Positions 12,831 through 24,100 of a stretch of 64,000 nt of DNA are shown here, piece by piece. Position numbers and translations under genes: made by a program. This stretch comes from Pinus tabuliformis. Lineage: Eukaryota; Streptophyta; Pinopsida; Pinales; Pinaceae. Where the stretch lies: the NCBI GenBank assembly GCA_031772625.1, contig CM062818.1, positions 210,173,742 to 210,237,741 of the forward strand, read 5' to 3'. The first letter of the stretch is position 1. Each line of letters begins with the position of its first letter. A model generated the notes under the pieces. It was not told where the DNA came from, ran no database searches, and worked only from the letters and a program-made list of their open reading frames with translations.

Positions 12831-12857
12831 AACAATTTAAACTTTGAAATGGGAACT
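12831..12857 (+). repeat. Left terminal inverted repeat
   Basis: The inner 20 bp, TAAACTTTGAAATGGGAACT (12838-12857), are exactly the reverse complement of 25494-25513. The outer 7 bp match at 5 positions. A variant of the inner word (ACGGGAACT) recurs at 12869-12877. Confidence 0.92.
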
Positions 12858-13537
12858 ATAAACTAAAAACGGGAACTCTGGCCAAAAAACCCCAAAAAAA
12901 CATAAAAAACAGTGCTAAAAATGAAAAGTGTGTATACTGGAACGATGTTTTTATTTTTTAGGCATCAATTTTGAACATGTTTTAAAAATGGTAGTGACTA
13001 TGAAATTTAATATGAAATTTTAGTGCAAAATATAGCTGCAAGACGAAAGTGATGATACTGGAACAATGATTTTTTTTTAGGGTCAATTTTCAAAATTAAA
13101 AAAAAATGCTAGTAAAACCAAATTTTTATGTGTCAAACAAAGTTGTTTATGAGGAAAAAAACACATTAATGTTTTTGGTAGAATATCATTTTTCTTTCGT
13201 AAGTATAAATTCAACATGTTTTCAACCATAACATGCTAGATACAAAAGAAATTGAAATTTATTCAACCATAAAATTAAAAGACCATGACATTATGAACAA
13301 ATTACATCACTAAATGAATTCAAAAGTCATTATTTGTATATTGAATAAAACATACATTATATCTGTAATTTAATATTGCATTGTAGATATTTTAAATAAT
13401 AAAATTTATCATAATTAAGACATATAATCCAACAACATAAAAATTCCTCATAACTTCTCATTTAACACCATATGGAAAACATTAATTTTATTTGAAGATA
13501 CGATGCATACATCAATTATATAAATTGTATTAAACAA

Positions 13538-14080
13538 TTATTCAAAATAACTCATATTTTCTTGCACACCATCAGAATTCACATCTTTAGATGAGTGACT
13601 GGATGTTGACGAAGATGTTCCATATTCTTCTCTTTCATCAACTAGTGCCCCATCTGAGTCCACATGCATGCCCAACATTTCAGGCTTCAAAATTCTTCTA
13701 GATCTACGACTCGTTTCAATAGACTCCCATGTCAACATTGTTCCTAATCGTAACAATCCTTTTAGAATCTCTATCGTCTTGAAGTGAAGAGTTCCTCTCT
13801 TTGTTAAAATGAAGCCATAAACAATTAAATCAACATCCTCCAATTTTAATATGTCTGTGCGGCAGCGATTTATATTTGTACCCTTTATTTTTCTCTTTCC
13901 ACCATTTTTTTTGTCAACTACCATCTCTGGCTTATACACACCATTGAATGGGTGTGTATTTGTGGCATACCAATGTACTTCAACACTTGTAAGATCCTCA
14001 TTTTCTATAAAGACCTTTATAACTGTAGCAACCCAAAATGGATAGCCATTGGGATCTCCATCTGCTAGCACTGCAATCAT
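13538..14080 (-). other. C-terminal WY/SH3-like (BAH/Tudor-like) domain of the transposase
   Basis: The segment GYPFWVATVIKVFIENEDLT, then VEVHWYATN and YKPEMVVDKK, is the pattern seen at the C-terminus of many DUF7869 proteins. It resembles small beta-barrel chromatin-reader folds: PFW start, V.WY strand, then a lysine-rich turn. It ends in a Ser-rich acidic tail and a stop at 13538. Function is inferred only: it could direct the transposase to histone tails or DNA. Confidence 0.55.
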
Positions 14081-16454
14081 GAAACCCTCCTTAAGATCCT
14101 ATATTGAACCCCTATAAAGGTCTTCCATGGCTTCACGTCGTGCACAAGATCTTTTGGAACCAATATACATCTCTCTTTCCGCTGTCTGTGAAGAATTAAT
14201 AATACCTTGAGATTGTTGATGTTTAACAATGTTTACTTCCTCATGTTCATTCAACACATTTTGTGCCCAAATAAATGGATTTTTCAAAGGTATATATTCA
14301 TTTGTTGTTGTTGAAATGATATCACTTTGATTATTGAAAAATTACTCCCACCAAACTGAATCATCAATGTCAAATTACTCATATGTATATCTAATACATT
14401 TTTTAATTTCTTCGAGGCAATCAGAATAATTTATATCTCTATTTTGTCTGCGTGCATTTTGAACTTCACTAACTGATTGTAATAACAATATTTTTGATGA
14501 AAGTATTGGATGATCTCGAATGAACTTCAAAAATTGCAAACCTGATGATGATGCCCATTCTGTAGTAGTTGAATACTTCTTGCCCCATATTAGTGTTTTC
14601 CCATCAATTTTTTTGATACGAAATTGATGTTGGAAGCTAATGTCATTAAGTTGTTTAATGCATTTCCCCTCACCATATGATCCCAGAATAAACCTTCGCA
14701 TGTCAACAGTTTCTTCCAACACATCAAAAGTAGGCTCTGGCATGTATGATTTCTTAATACTTTCAATTAGTGATGGCAAGCTCCCAACTTCCTTCCTCCT
14801 CAGTGCGACTGAAAAAAGACTGAACATCTAATCAATATGGTCATGAGTGTGCCCAACAAGAAGGAAACCAACCTTTACCTTTTGAAAAAAATTCAATTCG
14901 ACAAGCATGTTTAGATATCCAAAAACAACCTGATTTTTGTTTTCACAGCAAGTGTTGTCCAATTGTAGATACAAAACTTCAGGAAGATTACTAGACCAAT
15001 GAGAAACCACATCATGAATTATGGTTATGGTCAGATTTGCATCATTATGAATATTTAGAACTGTGAAGTACACCCTTGGCAGCATTTTCCTATTGAAGGC
15101 CATACAACCTACCAAGTGAAACTAAATAAAATTTTCCTCCTGTAAATTTTTGGGCGTGCAAACAAAATGTGGTAAAAGTTTTTTCTTCTGGTCCATACCA
15201 TCAATTGTCAAACCCAAATATTTATTCGGATTATCATAACACTTCTTTCGATGCTTGTACAACTTCTTCCTTTCGTTTGTTTGTTGTTTTCAATGCTCCT
15301 GAAGTTCTTTGACAATTAAATCTACACAACATAAAAGAAATACATTAACAAATATGTTTTCATAGTTGATCACTATACAATTCTAAAAGTTGAAGTTTTT
15401 AATGCTTACCTCTTTTTGAGCCTTCAAATTTGTCCCTTTTTTATTTAAGAGAAGCACATGTAATGCAAATCGCCATCCTTTTATTCTTAGGAATACGGAC
15501 ATTGTTGAATTATTTCTTCCATACCATCACAAAATATTGATATGCAATAAACCGGCCATGTCGCTCAGCACCTTCTGCATATTCTTTGTATAAGTTGTAG
15601 ATTTCTTGTCTTGAAAAATTATCTGGAATATGCATTGTCTCTCTATTTGGCATACACTCTCTATGATTTGAAGAGAAATCTTTCATCCATGACATTGCAG
15701 TATTTGATAATGGCCCAAACTGTCTTTTATGACGTACTTCTGAATAAAATGTGGGATCCTTTTCCAAATTTTCTTGAATTCTCGAGAGACGAAAATTCCT
15801 AATTGAATGAAACATTTCGAAAGCTTTTCTACACATAAATAAATTCCTAATATGATAATCATAACCTAACAATGTACATTGCATGCACCCAACTAAATAT
15901 GATTTTTGCATGCTTTTATTCATTGACAAATATCTCTTCTTGCTTTCTAATGAAAATGTGAAATCCATATGTTTCAAGCAATTTTTTTGGCAACATTCAC
16001 TTGAGTTGAGAGCACTGATAGAACTTCTTCTCATGAGATATTCCGCTCTACCCCTTGTATAACTAGAACAACTTGCATTGATACGAAAAGGTCTGCTCCT
16101 ACTCCTCGATAATATATTTCTTGGCAACATCTCCATCATTGGATCATCATTTGTATAAGGATTTTCATCATCACTAAGAGGAATGTTATCCACACTATGA
16201 TTAGCTCTGCTTTTCAAATATTGACTTGGAGGATATTCTTCATCTTCCCCTTCTTCAGTGCTACTGTCATAGTCCTTAGAATTTGGACTAAATGGAAAAT
16301 TTGACTCGATATTTAATGGATATTCTTCCTCATGTGCATTGTCAGTGCTACTCTCATAGTCCATAGAATTAGGACTACGTCGAAAATGTGACTATTTACT
16401 TCTTGAAGATGCTACATCCTATCCTTTGTCACTGCTACCTTTATACTCATTAGA

Positions 16455-17265
16455 ATTAGAACTAAGTGCATCATCCTGTCCTTCATCACTACTACTCTCA
16501 TTGTCCTTAGAATTAGGGCTAAGAGGACACTGTGAAACTCCATTCTTTTGAAAGTCATCATCACTCTCTTCATAACTCTTGCTCTCATAGTCTTTAGAAT
16601 TAGGACTAAGTGGACACCGTGACACTCCAATATTTTGAAATTCATCATCCCGCTCTTCATCACTACTGCTCTCATAGTCCTTAGAATTAGGAGTAATTGG
16701 ACAGCATGACACTCCATACTTTTGAAATTCATCATCATGCTCTTCATCACTACTGCTCTCATAGTCCTTAGAATTAGGACTAAGTGGAAACTTTGACACT
16801 CCATTCTTTTGAAATTCGTTATCATTCCCTTCATCACCGATGCTCTCATAGTCCTTAGAATTAGGACTAAGTGGACACCGTGACACTCCATTGTTTTGAA
16901 ATTCACCATCATACTCTTCAAAACTGATGCTCTCATATTCCTCAGAATTAGGACTAAGTGGACACCGTGACACTCCATTCCTTTGAACTTCACCATCATG
17001 CTCTTCAAAGCTGCTACTCTCATAGTCCTCAGAATTAGGACTAAGTGGACATCGTGACACTCCATTCTTTTGAACTTCACCATCATGCTCTTCATCACCG
17101 CTGCTTTCATAGTCCTTAGAATTAGGACTAAGTGGAATCTGTGACTCTTCATTTATTTGAAATTCTCCATCCCCTATTTCATTAGTGCTGCTCTCATAGT
17201 CCTTAGAATCAAGACTAAGTGGAAGAATTGACTTTCTATTCATTGTGGATGAATTCTTGCTATAT
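16455..17265 (-). repeat. 87-bp coding tandem repeat of the transposase N-terminus
   Basis: About nine units of 29 codons with consensus GVSRCPLSPNSKDYESSSDE followed by acidic residues and FQ(K/N)N. Each unit has SPNS and YESS(S)DEE, which look like proline-directed and CK2-type phosphorylation sites. The units vary mainly in the acidic part, and the repeat also continues in weaker form past 16400 (SPNSMDYESS, SPNSKDYDSS). Confidence 0.88.
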
Positions 17266-17398
17266 TCATCAATACGAATATAGTTTTTACGCGATGAAGA
17301 TGTTGATGGTGTATAAATCGAAACTTCACTATCACAACAATCCATCCCTTTCAAATAGAAAATGCTGAATGATACAAATGGAGAGTCTCCTAAGGATA

Positions 17399-17405
17399 TT
17401 ATATA
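17399..17405 (-). promoter_or_regulatory. TATA box of the transposase gene
   Basis: TATATAA on the minus strand, 54 bp upstream of the chosen ATG at 17345, so a start about 30 bp downstream would leave a short 5' untranslated region. This spacing supports the MDCC start over an upstream in-frame Met near 17531. Confidence 0.6.
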
Positions 17406-17420
17406 GCTTAAAGAATGAAA

Positions 17421-17508
17421 TTTTCCCTCCAAAATTATTCCCTCCAAAAAGTTTCGCGAAAATATTTCCCTCCAAAAATTTTCATGAAAATATTTCCCTC
17501 CAAAAAGT
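17421..17508 (-). repeat. Promoter-proximal TTCCCTCCAAAA repeats
   Basis: Four copies of TTCCCTCCAAAA at about 17423, 17438, 17466 and 17492, some linked by GAAAATA and the small palindrome TTTCGCGAAA (about 17452-17461). They sit directly upstream of the TATA box and could be binding sites for a host factor or the transposase. Confidence 0.6.
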
Positions 17509-17699
17509 TTGTTAGATTTATTTACCTTCATTATTTTATTCTACAATTTATTGAAAATTGTAAACTAATTTTTTTTATGAAATAAATCACTAAAATTAAA
17601 ATTGTAAACTACAACTTCTACATTAATTATTTTAATAGTTAAAGTATATAATATTTACTAAACAATTGATTTTTTTTTTAATTTTTATAATATATTATA

Positions 17700-17825
17700 A
17701 AAAAATTAATCCCACATTCAACCCATTGTAAAACAATTCTACAATATTCGCTTTATAATATTTTAAAACAAATTATCCCACATTAACCATACGGTAAAAC
17801 ATCTCCGTAATTTCACTTATATATT
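17700..17825 (+). promoter_or_regulatory. Promoter of the methyltransferase gene: direct repeat and TATA
   Basis: Two diverged copies of a block of about 50 bp (AATTAATCCCACATT...GTAAAACAATTCT at about 17702-17757, and AATTATCCCACATT...GTAAAACATCTCC at about 17771-17818) end in a TATATATT box at 17818-17825. The arrangement points right, away from the transposase, so the two genes share a divergent regulatory region of about 500 bp. Confidence 0.45.
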
Positions 17826-17847
17826 AAATTTCATTATCACTATTATT

Positions 17848-17954
17848 CACATCACATCCAATTTTTCTGAAGTTCGTTGAAAGACTCATGAATTTGTGGA
17901 GCAGCTATATTGCTATCAACAACATATTCAACAAAGATTTCTCGCAATTGAAAG
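17848..17954 (+). other. Candidate non-coding first exon of the methyltransferase gene
   Basis: A strong donor, AAAG/GTAAGT, lies at 17954/17955, about 130 bp downstream of the TATA box. The next strong acceptor in the same direction is TTTCTATTTTTCAG at 21145, four bases before the ATG of MESKKISVNLSG. The exon has a short frame of its own (MNLWSSYIAI) that would not continue, so it is more likely untranslated. If right, the GC-rich block lies within intron 1. Confidence 0.5.
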
Positions 17955-18059
17955 GTAAGTTAAATCTTTTTCCTTGAAAATTTTTATATTAAATTAATTT
18001 AATGAAGAAGATTTTTTTTTAAATTAATAATTTTTCTGAGCCAAAATAACAATTACGTC

Positions 18060-21045
18060 CATTGTGAGCATGGTGGGACCAACTAAACTCAATCGCCCAA
18101 TAGCCGTGGGTGGGACGTCGTGGTGTCGCACAGTGGGCGGGGAGGTCGGGTGGGGTGTGAGGGCGTGGGGGGTGGTGTCTGAGGGCTGCGGCGCCCACCC
18201 CAGTGACTCGCCCGCTTGTCGCATGGCTTAGGTGATTTTTAGAATCGCCCAACCCTCGCGGCGGGCGGGCGAGTTGCTGGGGTGGACGTCGTAGCCCGAA
18301 TCGCCCCCTATCACCAACCCCCCACTCCCGACACTCTGACCCCCTTCAACCACACCCCGTGCCCCTGCCTCCTTAGCCACCCTCCACATCCCTACATGAC
18401 TCGTCAACACTCCCATCCCTACTCGCACCTGCCCCCTCACCCGCACGCCCTCCTCGTCATCCATCCCCTCACCTCACGCGCCCTCCCCACATGCCCACCC
18501 TCCCCACCCCCTCACACTCGCCCTTCTTCCCACCTCACCCGCCTTCCCACTCCCCCCCCGGCTCTCCTCACCCCACCCCTTCCCCCTGCGCCCACCCTCC
18601 ACCACTCCCACAACCTCCCCACACCCCTCCCCGCCGAGCCCCCGTCCCTCCCTACGCCCTCCTCCCCACCCCCACCCACACCCTTCCCCTACCCCCCACC
18701 CCCACCCACACCCTCCCCCTACCTCGCCCCCCCCCACCGACGACACTTACCGTCCACTCACCCCCCTTCACACTCGCCTACCGCCCCCATCCACGACCCC
18801 TCCTCTTCTCCTCCCCACCGACGACACCAACCCCCCCAGTCCCTCCCTCACCCATGTCCCATGCCCCCCTCGCCCACACTCTCCCCCCCCCCCCCCCGCT
18901 TCCCCCCTCTCCACCCTCCCTACCCACACCGCCCCCCCCCCGCACACTCCTTCCCCCCCATCCCCCCTCTCCCCTTCCCCCCATGGCCCATCCCCCTCTC
19001 CCTCCCTCCCCTCCCCATCCCCCTCTCCTCCCCCTCTCCTCGCTCCCCCCTCATAGCCTACCCCCCTCTCCCTCCCTCCCCTCCCCACTCCCCTCTCCTC
19101 CCCCTCCCTCCCTCCCCACCCCCTCTCCCCACCGCCTCTCTACCCCCCCCCCACACGACCTCCCCCACCTCTCGAATGGCCTCCCCCACCCTTGTCGACA
19201 GCCTACCCCCCCCCCCCCCCCCCGCCTAACCGGTGGTTAAGCGATTCCCGGAATCGCCCAGGCGCTGGTAAGGTGGCGGCCTGCTCGGCCAGTGCCACCC
19301 TCGTGGCCCACCCCTTGGCTCAACCGGCGGCCTGGAAATTCCTGGAATCGCTCGGCTTCTGGTCAGGTGGGGGGGGGGGGGGGGGGGGGGGGCAGGTTGC
19401 GGGGGTGGTGCGGCCGAGGCTAGCGCCACCCTCATGGGCCGCCCCTCGCCTGACTGGCGGGAATTGCCCTCGCGGGCGATTTTCGGCGAGGGCGGGCGAG
19501 GACTTGGGAGGGGAGGGAGAGGAGGGGAGGGGAGGTGGAGGGACGTAGGGGAGGGGGGGCAGAGGGAGGGAGGGAGGGAGGGAGGGGGGGAAGGGCTGTG
19601 GGCGTCGGGGGGTGTGGAGGGGCGGGGCAGGCCATGGGGGGGGGAGAGGGGAGAGGGGGTGGGGTGGGCCATGGGTAGTGGGGAGAAGGGGGAGAGGGGT
19701 TTTGAGGGGGGGGTAGGAGTAGGGGAGGGATCGTGAGTAAGGGAGGGGTCGTGGGGGGGGGGGGTCATGGGGGCGGGGGGGGGCACGGGTGGGGGGGCAA
19801 TGGGCGAAGTTGTTGGTGGGGGTAGGGTAGGGTGGCTGTATGAGGGGGGGTAGGCGGAGGGGAAGGGTCGTGGGCGAGGGGGGGTCGGGGTTGGGGTGGG
19901 GAGTGTGAGGGGGGTGTCGTGGGCAATGTGGGGTCGAGGTGGTGAGTGTGGGGGGCAGGTCATGGGCTGGGATAGTAAGTATGAGGGGGGGGGTTGGGGT
20001 GAGGTCATGGGCGGGGGTGGGGAGTGTGGGGGGGGCAGTAGGTAGAGGGGAAGGGTTGTGGGTGAGGGGGGGTCTGGGTGTGGGTTGGTGAGGGGAAGGG
20101 GGAGCGGGGGAGGGAGGGGCTGGAGCAGGGTGGGGTGGGCGGTGGGGTGCAGGGTGGGGAGTGTGAGGGTGGAGGGGAAGGGTCGTGGGCGAAGGGGGCG
20201 GGTCGGGGTGGGGAGTGTGAGAGGGGGGGTTGGGGGTGTGGGAGGGGTCGTGGGCAGGGGTGGATGTGGGGGGGGGTCAGGGTGGTGTCGTTGTGGGGTG
20301 GGGTCATGGGCCAAGGGGGTGGTCGAGGTGGGGAGTGTAAGGGGGTGTTGGGGTTGGGGAAGGGGTCATGGGTGGCTGTAGAGACTGTGAGGCGGGGTTG
20401 GGGTTGGGGAAGGGGTCATGGGCGGCTGTGGAGACTGTGAGGGGGGGTCAGGGTGGGGTCGTGGGCCGCGGGGTTAGGTAGAGGGGAAGGGTCATGGGTG
20501 GGTGTGCGAGGGGGGTCAGGGTGGGGGGAGGCAAGGGGGAGTTCGAGGTGGGGTGAGCGAGTGGGGGGGGGTCGGGTGGGGAGTGTGAGGGGGAAGTGGG
20601 GGGAGGGGAAGGGTTGTGGGTGAGGGGGGTCGGGGGTGGGGAGTGTGAGGGGGGAGGGGAAGGGTTGTGGGCAGGGAGTGGAGGGGTTGGGCGGGGAGGA
20701 GAGGGGGTGGGGAGTGTGAGGGGGGCGGGGGTCCGCATGGGTGTGGGTGTGGGTGTGGATGGAGGGGGGTGCGGAGGGAGGGGCACAGTGTGAGGGGGTG
20801 GGTTAGGGGAGCACATGTTTTGGGGGAGGTGGGAGCATGCGGGTGGAGAGGGCAACGAGGAAGAGGGTGGGTGTGAGGGAAGAGGGTTGGCGTGGGCGCG
20901 TGTGGGTGGAACGGGGTCGGGTACCGTGGCCCCGCACGCTCGCCCACACATACCTAGCCCGCCTGCTCACCCTGCCCGCCCTCACCTCGCCCCATTGTCC
21001 ATCACCTGACCTCCCGCCCGCCCGCCCCTTAGGGGTCGCTGGGCG
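18060..21045. repeat. GC-rich, strand-asymmetric minisatellite block (quasi-palindrome)
   Basis: About 3 kb of extreme GC content in AT-rich surroundings. The plus strand is C-rich from about 18300 to 19223 and G-rich from about 19369 to 20920. On the right half GTGGGGAGTGTGAGG recurs at least eight times (about 19894 to 20710), along with GAGGGGAAGGGTCGTGGGC-type words. The left half carries the complementary CCCTCACACTC-type words. Long frames over this block (Pro- or Gly-rich) are composition artefacts, not genes. It sits in the candidate intron 1 of the methyltransferase gene. Confidence 0.85.
19206..19480. repeat. Centre of the GC-rich block: C18 and G24 runs and roughly 110-bp units
   Basis: A run of 18 C (19206-19223) and a run of 24 G (19369-19392) mark the switch of strand composition. 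Between and beyond them are two to three diverged units of about 100-120 bp, each with an ATTCC(C/T)GGAATCG(C) core (for example GCGATTCCCGGAATCGC at about 19239-19255) and a GTGCCACCCTCGTGG-like segment. Similar palindromes with ATCGCC occur near 18230 and 21035 at the block edges. Confidence 0.7.
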
Positions 21046-21149
21046 ATTTTGATTATACAAATAAAAAATTAATGATATATTTTCATTGTTAATTTAAGTT
21101 AATATGTTTTTTTTATTTACTAATTTATGTGTTTCTATTTTTCAGGAAA

Positions 21150-24100
21150 ATGGAATCAAAGAAAATTTCTGTGAATCTTTCTGGACCAAAGACTCTTAAA
21201 GGTGCATCTTTGAAAAACATTGGTGAACGAACTCCACTTGAGCTCATGGCTACAAATCTTTCAAGTGCCTCAAGTGATAAGAAGATAATTTCAGATTGGA
21301 AGAATTCAAAAGAGGTGAAATTTCCATCAAGAGTCTGGTATGTGAAAGAAAAAGAAAGCACAAATATTAATATATATCTATATATTGATATATCGAATGA
21401 TAATGGAAATTTTTAGGTGATGGGAAGAGTCATAGATATGTGTTTGGTACCGAACAATGAAGTTGTTTACGTACTTACAAAAGCTCCCAAGTCACATGAA
21501 AGGATTAAATACCGACTATTATATTCATTATATGACATGAGAGAGGTATCTACAAATTTGTGTAAACAAATCATAAATGAGATGACACAAAACATTGTAA
21601 GTATTGTTATTTATATTTGTATTTTGCGTTCTTGAAATTGTCTCGCTATATTTTTTAACTTTGTTTTTATTGACATATGATATTTTATTTGGAAGAATTT
21701 TGTTGAAAGTTGTTCAATTAGGTTGGGAGGCATTCATTTCATAGAGCATGATATCATGAAAGTTGTCAGCAGTTTTTACTCAGTGTCAAAAGAAGATATG
21801 GAAAACAAGCAAAATGTAGTAATTGATGATGCTACAAAACTACATCCAAAGAATCAGAAAAAAAGGCCTCTGGTGGATAAATCTAGCAAGAGTAAACAAG
21901 TTACTTTTGAGGACAATGAAGTTGAAACTGACAGTGAAGCATATGTTGCCATCAATGAAGATGACATTGGAACTGAGAAAAGTCGTAAAAGACCAAAAGT
22001 ATGAATGCCCAAGAATAAATCTGTTGAGAATGTTATGACGAAGAATAGTAAAGTTGAAGATTTTGAAGTAGTCATTACCAACAGTCAAGAACCTAGTGGA
22101 ACTTCAAAAGAAAGTAGAGAAATCATTACACTAAGAGCTGATTTAGATGATGGCATTATCAAAACAAAAAAAAATGCCATTTGATGGAATTTGACAAAGA
22201 GAAACTTAATTGATGGTGATCGTACATTTCAGCTTAATGTCAGAAAAACCTATAAGGCAAGTGAAGGACAATGTCAATATCAAGTCAAATAGGCACATCA
22301 TCTACATGTTCAGAACTTGAAGACATTGATGAGGTACAATCCATATGCTCATGTGGTTAGTTATGTGCTTCTTGTTGATCCACTTCAAGTTCCCCACAAA
22401 GAAGCATTTGATAGGTCAAAATGTTTTGAATATAATTATTATGTTCTTGGGGGGAACCATTATGTAGAATCTCAAAGACAATTTATGGAGGAATATCCTA
22501 ATAACCCACGTTTTGAAACATTGAAATGTATCATTTATGCTGGTTTAAATGAAACAGAAGCAAAGTTAGTGGCATGGGATCATAATTCAGATAATGAATA
22601 TATGATGTCTATGAATTTCATCCAAAGGGTTAGATTTATTCATAGTGAATTTCAAGAAAAATGTGGTGGGGATAGGATAAATTTTACTGCAGATTTTCGA
22701 AAGGAATGTTGTATGGAAACAAGCTACCAAATTGAAGAGAAAACCAATTCAAAAGGTGGAAAAGGCAACAAAAATAGTGATTTATTCAGAGGTGTTGATA
22801 ACATTTTCCAATTGGCATTTAAAACTGTAGATGTTTAGAAGTTGATTGATGAGATTTTTAGCATGTGGGAAGACATTAGAATTAAAAACTAGAGGGTCAA
22901 AAAGTCTAAGCCATTGATATGTAGCAATAGTAAATCAGCTTCTGAACTGAAACAACTTCCAGAAAATATGGCTATCATGCCTTGTAGGGCAATGCAAGGA
23001 GTGAAATATGAAAAAATTGTCAAAACAATATTATCTCGTGTGAGGTCAAGGGAATTATCATTGGCGGAAATGTTTGAAAATTTTCAAAAGTAAGTTTGCT
23101 GAATTATTTTTATTTATTTCTAGATTATAGTTATCTTTTAGATAAAACATGTTGTTCTTGGTAGTATTTGTTATACATATCATTATATTAATTTTTTCTT
23201 ATTTTATCTATGCAGTCACAAAGTTTACATGAAAATTCAAGAACAAATGGTTAGATTGTTGAATGAAGATAGTTGGGATGATGTTGTACGCAACTATCAT
23301 CAACATTAAAAGCTTTTTATCTTGCATTTAAAAAGGTATCTTGATTTATACATTCATTTTTATTCATCTATGTACTATTTTTAATTTATAACTTACACAT
23401 ATATTTGTTTATTTTATAAAAGATGAGGAAGGAAGATGATGGAGCACCAGACAGTTTCAAGACTTTTATTGAAAAAATAAAGATCGAAAGACTGAGGAAG
23501 CAATGTATTAAGAATGTTGAACTTGATCCAAATCCTAATCATTTCATTTGGAATGGGCTAGACACTATTCAATATCAAGTAATACAAGGCGACTGTGAAG
23601 ACATTGCTAAACTCATACCAAAAGGGGATTATGCCCTAGTTATTGTAGATATTCCCTGTGGTTTCAGTATTCCAAACATTTACTATGATAGTGACCCTTA
23701 TACTTATCAAGCTTTTAGTAAAGTGGTTGTAGGATTTGTAGAAGTGACATCATCACCATTATGGAGATTTGTGAAATTTCATTCAGACACACAATTGGCA
23801 ATGATATTGTCAAGATTCAAGGCGAAAACAAATTCAAGGATGCAGCTTACATGATAAGACATTTAAAATGTATATTTGATTAATGTTGAAAAATTCATTT
23901 ATGTACAAGTTAATTGAACTTTTACTATTTCATGTTACAGGAAAAAGTCAAATCTTCTTAAGAATGAAGATCAACAATTTATAAATGACTGTGAGTTCAT
24001 TCATATTGATAGTTGGGCAAAAGATGATAGCCATATGTCTATGATTTTTAATCAGGTGGACGGAAATAGTCATAGCCAAATACTGACTTATGATGCTGTT

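Larger units (their letters stand above)
13538..17345 (-). pseudogene. DUF7869-type transposase-like gene, interrupted by stops
   Basis: The start at 17345 (MDCCDSEVS) lies 54 bp downstream of a TATATAA box. Order: about nine 29-residue acidic/Ser repeats; a Cys-rich domain (CCQKNCLKH, then MCRKAFEMFHSIRNFRLSRI, 15510-16364); an intron (donor AGAG/GTAAGC near 15407, acceptor GTGTAG near 15322); an RNase H-fold catalytic core with LTIDGMDQKK (about 15205), LYLQLDNTCCENKN (about 14950) and FLLVGHTHDHID (about 14840); then a tail ending in a separate WY-type domain at 13538-14080. The motif set and order match eukaryotic DUF7869 proteins, probably DDE/D-type transposases. Reading through in one frame per exon meets about ten stops and no visible frameshift. 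Nine are TAA/TAG and one is TGA (16419, 16392, 15510, 15451, 15290, 15122, 14828, 14375, 14342, 14099). The one after GHTHDHID replaces a Gln typical of the family. Confidence 0.82.

Noticed and set aside
16412-17152. Met-rich repeat protein on the minus strand (LVLILRTMRA units)
   Set aside because: A shadow frame of the transposase acidic repeat, which has the better start, promoter and continuation into the Cys-rich domain.
18282-20951. Long Pro-, Ser- or Gly-rich reading frames on both strands
   Set aside because: They follow from C-rich and G-rich composition of the minisatellite block. All frames stay open together, and no domain is present.
18021-21072. GC-rich block as a transposon with AAATTAAT target duplication
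   Set aside because: AAATTAAT occurs on both sides, but the surroundings are AT-rich and the supposed ends share no inverted repeat.
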